Positions 57,027 through 64,000 of a stretch of 64,000 nt of DNA are shown in pieces. The notes under the pieces are model-generated. The model made no database searches and had not been told where the DNA came from. It saw only the letters and a program-made list of their open reading frames with translations. Location: positions 672,869 through 736,868 of the forward strand of contig NZ_LGCI01000010.1 in NCBI RefSeq assembly GCF_001281525.1, read 5' to 3'. This DNA is from Lysinibacillus macroides. GTDB lineage: Bacteria > Bacillota > Bacilli > Bacillales_A > Planococcaceae. The translations under genes and the position numbers were made by a program. How positions within the stretch are numbered: position 1 is the stretch's first letter; each line of letters opens with the position of its first letter.

Positions 57027-58154
57027 ATGACAATGAAAAAGCCATTTACAAAAACATGGATAGCCGCTTCAGCACTTACACTAGGAATGACTGTTTTAAC
57101 ACCCCTTTACGTTGGTGCAGCACCCGTAGAAACAACAAATAATACCGTTATACAATTAGAACAAACCATTACAGGAACGATTCAATATTTTGATGAAGAA
57201 AGCATTATGTTGAAGGGAACAGATGGCAAAAATTATTTTATCGGTCTATACAAATTCTCTGACAAGCAAATTAAGCAATGGCCATTAGCAGAAGGTCAGG
57301 AAATTACGGTTGAGGGTAGCATCGTGGACGATTATTTAGACTTTCTTACATTCGATGTATATAAAAAGACCTTACCTGAGGGCGTAACAGCCGAAGAGTT
57401 AGTACAGCTAGAGAAATTCTTTCATGATCTGAAAAAAGCAGCTAAAGAAGATAATTATGAAGAGATGGAAAAATCCTGGGAACAAATAGATCGCATCGTA
57501 AGACCTTACGAGCTAGCAAATTGGGAGCCCGAGTCTTTTGAAGAATTTATTAACGAGGCTGAATTTACTGAAAAAAATGTTGTTATCAAAGAACAGGATC
57601 GAAAGCAGCTTGAAACGCTTTATGAGGAATACATTAAGCTTACAAAAGAAGATAAAACAGAAGAAGCAAGTGAAACTCTGGATACCTTCTATACAATTCT
57701 TGCGCCGTATTTCGATGAACTATACCCGCCGCTCACATTTGAGGAATATATGACTGATATCGAAATAGAGGTACCAGAAGAAGAGCTTGCAAATTTGAAA
57801 GCTATCTATGAAGAAGCGCTAAAAGCAGATACAGCTAAGAACGAGGAATTATCCACAAAGCTATGGGAGCAATTCTATCAAACTCTGAATGCCCATATAA
57901 AGCCTGTTCCTTTTGAAGAATATATAGCTGATATGGAATTTGATATTCGTGAAGACGATTACGTAAAGCTACAGCAATATTATGAAGAAGCAATTGCTCT
58001 TAGTCGAAGTGGTGAAGATGAAAAAGCTGATGAAAAATGGACAGCATTTTATAATATCTTAGAACCTTATTACGAAGCAAATAGAGCTATTCTTATCTCT
58101 GCCTCTAAACTAACACTGAACGGCAAGGACTTACTACCAGAACCAACTAAATAA
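57027..58154 (+). CDS. Secreted protein with four helical repeats
   Basis: A 375-residue exported protein starting at ATG 57027, with AAGGAG five bases before it (ATG 57033 is the alternative). The signal peptide cleaves near VGAAPV. An OB-like N-terminal domain (about 40-115, ITGTIQYFDEESIMLKGTDG) is followed by four tandem, acidic helical units of about 60 residues. They share an EE-L-x-L-x2-x-YEE...W/F-x2-FY-x-ILxPYxE pattern and FEEYI/FEEFI joints. No anchor was seen. The function is unknown. Confidence 0.78.
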   Translation: MTMKKPFTKTWIAASALTLGMTVLTPLYVGAAPVETTNNTVIQLEQTITGTIQYFDEESIMLKGTDGKNYFIGLYKFSDKQIKQWPLAEGQEITVEGSIVDDYLDFLTFDVYKKTLPEGVTAEELVQLEKFFHDLKKAAKEDNYEEMEKSWEQIDRIVRPYELANWEPESFEEFINEAEFTEKNVVIKEQDRKQLETLYEEYIKLTKEDKTEEASETLDTFYTILAPYFDELYPPLTFEEYMTDIEIEVPEEELANLKAIYEEALKADTAKNEELSTKLWEQFYQTLNAHIKPVPFEEYIADMEFDIREDDYVKLQQYYEEAIALSRSGEDEKADEKWTAFYNILEPYYEANRAILISASKLTLNGKDLLPEPTK

Positions 58155-58160
58155 TTTAAA

Positions 58161-58194
58161 GAGGCTGCTTCTTAAAATTTAGAAGTAGCCTCTC
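58161..58194 (+). terminator. Hairpin after the repeat-protein gene
   Basis: AGAGGCTGCTTCT (58161-58173) pairs with AGAAGTAGCCTCT (58182-58194) with one G-T pair. The T run is weak on both strands. It also abuts the convergent Xre gene. Confidence 0.65.
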
Positions 58195-58199
58195 TATAA

Positions 58200-58664
58200 T
58201 TAATCCACATATTTATTTTTCAACTGATCTGAAGCAATGCCCCCAATTAGCATCAAAGCTAATGGCAAAAAATTAGGCACAGCTTTTGGTAATCCCTCTA
58301 AAATCGTAATATTTGTCCCTGCAAAATGATTTAACGCAAGAATGCCTAACTTAACGACTAGCATTAAAGCCCCTAATAAAAATACACTATCAAAAAATAC
58401 CTTCCATTTTGGATAGGCTAACTGTTTACTATCTTGAATAACCTTCGCCTTCAATTCTTCATCACTCCTTAATAATTCATCGATCGTAATGCCAAATAAA
58501 TCGCTTAAATCAATAATGACTTCAATACTAGGATAGTTCTTGCCTGTTTCCCATTTTGAAACTGCCTGACGACTAACTTGAATTTTTTCAGCAAGCTCCG
58601 TTTGTGACCAGCCTCTTTTCTCTCTTTCTTGTTTTAATCGTTCGCTAAAAATCATGTTGTTCAT
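58200..58664 (-). CDS. Xre-family regulator with C-terminal membrane segments
   Basis: A 154-residue protein. A Cro/C1-type helix-turn-helix covers residues about 8-62 (SQTELAEKIQVSRQAVSKWE). A short linker and two hydrophobic segments follow (about 92-110 and 125-142), so the DNA-binding domain is membrane tethered. The start may be the ATG three codons in (58655). No obvious target operon is adjacent. Confidence 0.85.
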   Translation of the reverse strand: MNNMIFSERLKQEREKRGWSQTELAEKIQVSRQAVSKWETGKNYPSIEVIIDLSDLFGITIDELLRSDEELKAKVIQDSKQLAYPKWKVFFDSVFLLGALMLVVKLGILALNHFAGTNITILEGLPKAVPNFLPLALMLIGGIASDQLKNKYVD

Positions 58665-58789
58665 CGCCCTTTCTTACTATTCATTATGCGGAGAGTGAAT
58701 AAAAAAAGTAAAGATAGTTATAGGTGCATCAAGGCGCAACCTATCGTTGCCCCCCTATAAATACAGTGTTTGCCGAAATTTCGCTAAAT

Positions 58790-58834
58790 AAAAAAGAGAT
58801 AACTTGTACAAGCCAATAATGTACAAATTATCTC
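58790..58834 (-). terminator. Terminator of the acyl-CoA ligase locus
   Basis: GAGATAACTTGTAC (58796-58809) pairs with GTACAAATTATCTC (58821-58834) with one mismatch. Six T follow on the minus strand. Confidence 0.85.
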
Positions 58835-58894
58835 CTATACTTATTTTATTTTTCAAGTGCTGGATGCGTTAGCAATCATTATCCGCAATTTACG

Positions 58895-60413
58895 CTATAC
58901 CTTCACCGTAAATTTATCACGCAATTGATATTTCAAAATTTTTCCGGATGTGTTCCGTGGCAGAGCATCGACATAATGGAATTGACGCGGAATTTTATAG
59001 CCTGCAAGACGCTCACGACAAAAAGCAATTAATGCTGCCTCATTAACGCTTTGCCCAAGCTTTGTAACAATAATAGCTGCCACCGTTTCTCCCCATTTTT
59101 CATCAGGTAAACCAATTGTTGCTGCCTCTAATATATCAGGATAACTATTCAAAATTTGCTCTACTTCCACTGAATAAACATTTTCCCCACCTGAAATAAT
59201 CATATCCTTCTTACGATCCACAATCGTAATATAGCCATCCGCATCAATTGTTGCTAAATCCCCTGTCAAGAGCCAGCCATCTCGGAATGTTTTTTGCGTT
59301 TCCTCTGGCTTACGATAATATTCCTTCATAATCGTTTCCCCTTTTAACACAAACTCTCCGATTTCACCAGGCACAACGTCCTCCATCTCATCATTAACAA
59401 CCCTTGCAACCGTTAGTGGCATTGCCCTACCCCCAGCTCCCACCTTCTCCTCATGCTCGGTTGGCAATAAATAAACACCACCAGGTCCTGCCTCTGTTAA
59501 TCCACATAAATTATAAAATTGATCTGTACCAAATAAGGTAATCGCATCGTGTACAAGCTTAGGAGCCATCGGGGCTGCACCATAGAAGCAAGCTCTTATA
59601 GATGATAAATCATAGCTATCATTTGGCACATTCAACATGGCATTATACATAGCAGGTACACCAAATAATGTTGTTGCTTTATATTTCTCAATATCTACTA
59701 ATGTTTGCACAGGGTTGAAATCTCGATGAACTATACACGTCATTCCTACTGTAATCGCTGTATTATTAATTAAATTTAACTGTGCAGAGTGGAACATCGG
59801 TGCCATACAAATTGTTACATCTTGGGGATTGAATTGGCTAATTTGCAAAAATGCTATACCTACATTGATAATGGCTTGATGTGTAAACAAAGCCCCTTTA
59901 GGATAGCCTGTTGTACCAGAAGTATATAAAATCTCCGCATCATCTAATATGGAAACATGCACTGCTGGCTGCTCTCGATTGGTAGATAAAAACGTAGCCC
60001 ACTCTTCATTATTTTTACTTGCCGAAGTGGGAACACTTACAGCTGTAAGTGGCGTTGAAAGTTTCTTATTTACATCCTCCACAACCGACTCTAATTCCTC
60101 ATCACAAAATACACATACTGTCTCAGACTGTGTTAAAATATACTCTGTTTCTATTGCCGTTAATCGAAAATTAATAGGGACCTACACAACCAGCCCGTAC
60201 AATCCCATAAAACGCAATGATAAAGTAATCGGAATTCTTCATAAAAAGCCCAATTTTTTCGCCTTTTCTATAACCTTGTTCAATTAGCCCATTGGCGACA
60301 CGATTTACTTCCTCATTTAATGTCTGATAAGAATACGTTCTTTCCCCATAAATAACAGCGAGCTTATCTGGATGTCTTAATGCATTCAGCCATAATGCTG
60401 TACTTACATTCAT
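58895..60413 (-). pseudogene. Acyl-CoA synthetase (AMP-forming), broken by a frameshift
   Basis: Two frames together encode a complete ANL-superfamily acyl-CoA synthetase of about 505 residues. The first (80 residues, from 60413) covers the N-terminus and stops just after IVRAGCVGPY. Reading resumes in the next frame with PINFRLTAIETEYILTQ and runs to 58895, with the AMP-binding P-loop (EILYTSGTTGYPKG), GLTEAGPG, WLLTGDLA and the catalytic lysine motif RNTSGKILKYQL. One extra C (plus strand, near 60181) explains the break: removing it restores the usual VVPINF. A sequencing error is possible. It is preceded by a perfect cre site. Confidence 0.85.
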
Positions 60414-60473
60414 ACTGATTGCCCCCTTACCAATTTTCAGAATTAACAGAATAATAACTTATTTATATTTATT

Positions 60474-60489
60474 TTGCAAACGCTTTCAT
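60474..60489 (-). promoter_or_regulatory. CcpA cre site with overlapping -10
   Basis: TTGCAAACGCTTTCAT fits every position of the cre consensus WTGNNARCGNWWWCAW. A minus-strand TATAAT (60493-60488) overlaps it, so CcpA binding would block the promoter of the acyl-CoA ligase 60 bases downstream. Confidence 0.75.
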
Positions 60490-60493
60490 TATA

Positions 60494-61054
60494 TTTTATG
60501 CTTCTATCCCCCCAGTCACTATATCCATAAATGCTGCGCGTTGTTTTTGCTTCCTCTGCTTGCTTTTTGTCATACATATTCATAACCTCAAACGCGGTAG
60601 GTTAAGGAACACTAGGCTTGTACAAAAGTATTTATAAATGTTTGGCTGATCAACTCTTGTCGTATATTGACCTATATTTAGGAAGTTCCTCCCTATTAGA
60701 GGCAACTAAAGCCATTGAATATGCTACAATTTCCTGTTAATGTAAAACTTTTCTCCTGCTGCATAAGCAAATTACTGCCATACTATACAAAAGACAGTCA
60801 TTCCTGCCTACCCCTTATTCCATTAAATAGCATTTTTCAACTACATCTCTGTAATTTATCAAAAATAACCATAATAATAGGTGTTTACCATAAGGACAAA
60901 TCACCTTATCCAATCGCTCATAATCGGGCTGCAAAGCGCCTAATAAATATGAACTTTGTATCCATGTTCATATAGTAGCTATATATCTAAAAATTCTGTT
61001 AGATTTTCAAATTGTTTTTGCATAAGGCTACTTCCTTTCTTTGCAACATCATTA
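60494..61054. other. Intergenic region with possible gene remnants
   Basis: About 560 bases with no gene I can support. On the minus strand around 60575-60443 a 44-codon frame (MYDKKQAEEAKTTRSIYGYS) and an overlapping 25-codon frame (MTKSKQRKQKQRAAFMDIV, ending at 60496) look partly coding and may be the tail of a lost gene. The plus-strand frame at 60715-60975 has no Shine-Dalgarno. Confidence 0.3.
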
Positions 61055-61090
61055 AAATAGGACAGCTAAACACTAACATGTAGCTGCCCC
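61055..61090 (-). terminator. Terminator of the M28 peptidase gene
   Basis: GGACAGCTA (61060-61068) pairs with TAGCTGCCC (61081-61089) apart from one mismatch. TATTTT follows on the minus strand. Confidence 0.7.
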
Positions 61091-61109
61091 ATTATCTGTT
61101 TTATTGTGC

Positions 61110-63371
61110 TTATTCCTTTTCATACAATTTTAACATCGAAATAATTGCTTGCTCCAATGTATAATTGTTCTTTGGTAAAAATAGGCCTTGTTCCGTACCA
61201 GCCATAATCTCTGCAAGTTGCATAGCATAGACACTGTCTTTTGCCCAAGCGGAGATATCACTGTCATCCTGATAAATCAGAGGATTGCCGTCCCCTGAGA
61301 TATCCTTTAAATCTAAATATTTATAGATATTATAAAGAATTACCGCAGCCTCCTCGCGGGTAATCGTTTCATTTGGAGCAAATAGCGTATCACTCTTACC
61401 CTCTATAATGCCAAGCTTATTTATGGCAACGATATACTCATCTGATGTATCCTCAAATGGCGTAGGCTCCATCATATCTGGCTCCCAATCTGTTTTCTGG
61501 AAAAGAAGTCTAGCGATAAGCATAGAAAAATCAGCTCTTTTAATACCCCCATAATAATTTTTGCGAAGCTCATATGGGAATAGCTGAGCTTTCATTGCTC
61601 TTGCCATCGTCATATTGGCTTGCATATCCTTGTCAGTATAACTTTTTCCTAGCGGATTTGTGAGATCAATATAGTCAAGATAAAGATGTACACCCTTTAT
61701 GGTCTTGTATAAACCATACTCGCTCCCCTCCTGCAAATCTTCCTCTCCAACTATAACCTCTGTCGCCTCATCGTCGTCAATATTATTTTGCATCCCAATT
61801 GTTAGATCGCCACCTATCCCATCTGAGCCAATCTGAATAAAGCTAATTTCTGTTAGTTCTTTGACTGAAAGCTGTGACTTTACCTTCTCCCATGCCTGCT
61901 TTGCATGATCTGTCACAGGCAATGTAGCAGAGGGCTTATTAGGGATTTCCTCTTTAATAATCTCACCGTCTTTTTTGAAAATACGCGTTTGATCAGCTCC
62001 ATACGATGATTCCATACGAACAAGCTCACCGTTGATAAGCGTATAGCCTTCCTCTACCTCATCATAATAAGGCTCTATATACAATGTAAAAATATTTTCC
62101 TGCTCATCATACTCAATACGATAGGAATTTCCGTAAATATTATGCCATCTCTCGTTGACAGACTTACCAAACTCCTTATCTAAAATCGCGCCTAATTCTT
62201 CAAATGAAATACCTGTTTGTTGGAAATCTATAGTGAGTGAACTAAGCCATCCCCACTGACTCGTTGCAGTTAATGTAAGTGGTTCCGAGATATTAAACAT
62301 TTGTACCCTTGCCTGATACTTCGTGTTGCGATCTTCAGATGGAACTTGACTGAATCGGATACCCGTTGCTTCCTCTATCTCTTTTTTCGAGCTATGCGGT
62401 ATTCTTATCGTACTAGAGATTGGATATACCGTATGATCAAAGATAGGTCGTGATATGGCCTGATAGGACGGCGTTTGATCGCTCATAATTTCCCTAGCAA
62501 TCACCTGACCCGCATCTGCCGCATACACAAGCATATCAGGGCTGACATGTTCTATCGTGTCATTCTCATTATGATACTCCCCATGTACAGCTGGGTGGGA
62601 AAAGAATAAATTTGGAATAAGCTTTGGAGCAAAAGCAGCATGGTCACTTGTCCCACCACTGTTATACTCAACAACTTGAATATTTTTATAATTGTCATTG
62701 CTCTTTAGTAAATCAGATAAAAAACTTGCTTCCCCATCAGCCGAATAAATTTTCACATTCTGCTCTTTTTTTGCCGCTAGCATATCGAAATTGAGCATCC
62801 CAATCACTCTATCACTATCGGCCCCTAACTGATCCACATAATGCATCGAGCCAAGCAAGCCGTCCTCTTCTGCGTCAAAGGCGATAAAACGTATTTCCGT
62901 ATCAGTAGGTACATTATGTAATAAACGCACAAGCTCAAGCATAACTGCAACACCAGAAGCATTGTCATTGGCTGCTGGTATATTTCTGATACTATCATAG
63001 TGCGCACCAATAATCAGAATATCATTTGTTTTTACCGCTGTATTCGGCGAAATCGTTCCAATAATATTGGTTGCTGAATATTTGGTGAAAGGCTCTTCCC
63101 CTTTTTCAGCTAAATCCCAATTGAAATGTTCTGCTTCAAACGCCTGCGTTGTCACCGTAAGACCATATTGTTCAAATGTGTCTATAATGAATTGCCTTGC
63201 AAGCTCCTTTTCTTCATTATCATGTCCTCGTGGATAGGAGGACAAAACCTCGACAGTGGACATCATGTCATTTGCATCCACACTACCTTCCATTGCGTTT
63301 GCTGTAAAGGTACTTGAAAAGCCTGCAAAAATAACTAAGACCGCTAGCACTACCCTTATTATTGTTCTCAT
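61110..63371 (-). CDS. Secreted M28 metallopeptidase with SLH repeats
   Basis: A 753-residue exported protein. The signal peptide (1-26, ending TANA) is followed by an M28 aminopeptidase domain (about 30-300). All five zinc-ligand regions are visible: GAHYDS, PAANDNASG, DAEEDGLLGS, LNFDM and GEYHNENDTIEH. A middle region (about 320-560) of two beta-rich halves resembles a pro- or PepSY-like domain. At the C-terminus two to three SLH-like repeats (about 600-750, ITREEAAVILYNIYKYL) would hold the enzyme on the wall. It is probably an extracellular aminopeptidase. It stands alone. Confidence 0.9.
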   Translation of the reverse strand: MRTIIRVVLAVLVIFAGFSSTFTANAMEGSVDANDMMSTVEVLSSYPRGHDNEEKELARQFIIDTFEQYGLTVTTQAFEAEHFNWDLAEKGEEPFTKYSATNIIGTISPNTAVKTNDILIIGAHYDSIRNIPAANDNASGVAVMLELVRLLHNVPTDTEIRFIAFDAEEDGLLGSMHYVDQLGADSDRVIGMLNFDMLAAKKEQNVKIYSADGEASFLSDLLKSNDNYKNIQVVEYNSGGTSDHAAFAPKLIPNLFFSHPAVHGEYHNENDTIEHVSPDMLVYAADAGQVIAREIMSDQTPSYQAISRPIFDHTVYPISSTIRIPHSSKKEIEEATGIRFSQVPSEDRNTKYQARVQMFNISEPLTLTATSQWGWLSSLTIDFQQTGISFEELGAILDKEFGKSVNERWHNIYGNSYRIEYDEQENIFTLYIEPYYDEVEEGYTLINGELVRMESSYGADQTRIFKKDGEIIKEEIPNKPSATLPVTDHAKQAWEKVKSQLSVKELTEISFIQIGSDGIGGDLTIGMQNNIDDDEATEVIVGEEDLQEGSEYGLYKTIKGVHLYLDYIDLTNPLGKSYTDKDMQANMTMARAMKAQLFPYELRKNYYGGIKRADFSMLIARLLFQKTDWEPDMMEPTPFEDTSDEYIVAINKLGIIEGKSDTLFAPNETITREEAAVILYNIYKYLDLKDISGDGNPLIYQDDSDISAWAKDSVYAMQLAEIMAGTEQGLFLPKNNYTLEQAIISMLKLYEKE

Positions 63372-63718
63372 TTATCAGCTACCCCCATCTGCTTACCCGT
63401 GTAAACTTTATCTAATATCCCTTTAAAACTATCCATCACACGCTAAGCCATCCTTGTTGTTATTTATTGGATGAAAGCAACCTATCCAAATATGGATAAT
63501 TTTACATCAAAAACATCATTTATACAATGTTTTTTATTTATATATTGGGGAAACCTCTTAATCAAATGACTAGAGATTGGTTAAATTAGGTTTTTTTTTT
63601 TGGGAGAGGTTATAAAATGTAATTGGTAAAAATATGATCCTAGGGCATTTATCTTTTGTTATCATTTCACTATCAATAAGTAGCCATTATTAGGATTCAC
63701 TACAGAAGGAGAGCTATT
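63372..63718. other. Intergenic region with an 11-T tract
   Basis: About 350 AT-rich bases between the divergent M28 gene and the small gene at 63719. A run of eleven T lies at 63591-63601. No promoter pair stands out. Confidence 0.4.
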
Positions 63719-63832
63719 GTGAAACACAAAAAAGTGAATATATGGATATTGATGTTTAGTGTCGTGCTTGTAATTTGTATACCTTTTATTTATGGAAATA
63801 GAGAAAATATTGATGATAGTACATATCACTAA
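63719..63832 (+). CDS. 37-residue single-span membrane protein
   Basis: The start is GTG with AGGAG seven bases upstream. The product has a basic N-terminus (MKHKKVN), one membrane helix (about residues 8-26) and a short polar tail (GNRENIDDSTYH). It is too short for most callers. The function is unknown. Confidence 0.55.
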   Translation: MKHKKVNIWILMFSVVLVICIPFIYGNRENIDDSTYH

Positions 63833-64000
63833 AGTTATTTCTCGTGCTTTTTAATTTTGTATTCTTTATTCCCACATATCCCCAAAAGATTTGAGAGCAA
63901 ACACAAACAAATTTAGACTACTTAACCTTCCAGCAAGCGCATTAAAAAATGTTTTATATATACCTTCCTTGACCAGCCCCTCCACTTTCATAGAAATTTA

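Noticed and set aside
60715-60975. Plus-strand 86-residue frame
   Set aside because: No Shine-Dalgarno, Cys/His/Leu-rich random composition. I treat the region as intergenic.
63850-63990. Minus-strand 41-codon frame at the window end
   Set aside because: An in-frame stop lies just before its ATG, no Shine-Dalgarno is visible and the window ends there, so it cannot be supported.
1-64000. Insertion sequences, prophage, CRISPR, rRNA or tRNA genes
   Set aside because: No transposase or phage gene, spaced direct-repeat array or cloverleaf-type sequence was found on reading both strands.

Overview
The window is low-GC Gram-positive chromosome, most likely Lysinibacillus or a close relative in the Bacillaceae/Planococcaceae. 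The gene order follows the Bacillus subtilis min-mre-radC-maf-spoIIB-folC-valS-spoVID-hemLBDCXA-ysxC-lonA-clpX-tig-ysoA backbone. It is interrupted by blocks absent from that order and rich in S-layer-homology (SLH) surface proteins. Sporulation genes (SpoIVFA-like, SpoIIB-like, SpoVID-like) and a quinol oxidase operon fit this placement. No rRNA, tRNA, CRISPR array, transposase or phage gene was seen.

Layout. 1-6.9 kb (minus): SpoIVFA-like 5' end, minD, minC, mreD, mreC, mreB, radC, maf and a SpoIIB-like gene, for division-site placement, cell shape and sporulation. 7.3-8.8 kb (plus): an AT-rich accessory patch with a secreted protein, a small membrane protein and a decayed small gene. 8.8-16.1 kb (mainly minus): two tandem folC genes, a small unknown gene, valS behind a T-box leader, and a short SpoVID-like protein. 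16.2-16.6 kb: a CoxG-like protein. 17.1-23.8 kb (plus): a seven-gene operon collinear with B. subtilis yxeKLMNOPQ (S-(2-succino)cysteine use), but with a fumarase/aspartase-superfamily lyase in the yxeK position and a perfect palindrome over its promoter. 24.1-25.6 kb: a secreted stalk-domain protein. 25.9-32.2 kb (minus): hemL, hemB, hemD, hemC, hemX and hemA, with a near-consensus PerR box upstream. 32.7-38.9 kb (minus): three large secreted proteins, two with SLH repeats and one of these with a von Willebrand A domain. 39.1-46.9 kb (minus): yjfB, ysxC, lonA, clpX, tig and ysoA. 47.2-48.7 kb: two hypothetical proteins, one DUF2785. 49.5-53.3 kb (plus): qoxABCD after a long leader. 53.5-64 kb: lipoprotein, UspA, YugN, nucleoid-associated protein, a secreted helical-repeat protein, an Xre regulator, a frameshifted acyl-CoA ligase behind a perfect cre site, an M28 peptidase with SLH repeats, and small genes.

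The best candidate for an undescribed system is the 17.1-23.8 kb operon. It suggests a variant disposal route for succinated cysteine in which a lyase releasing fumarate replaces the oxidative step, while the acetylation/deacetylation pair is kept. Other points of interest are the SpoVID-like protein lacking a LysM tail, a diverged second FolC, a secreted protein with an SdpC-like layout, structured intergenic elements between the surface-protein genes, and small genes below usual calling thresholds. Start codons were moved from the longest reading frame wherever a Shine-Dalgarno sequence decided the matter.
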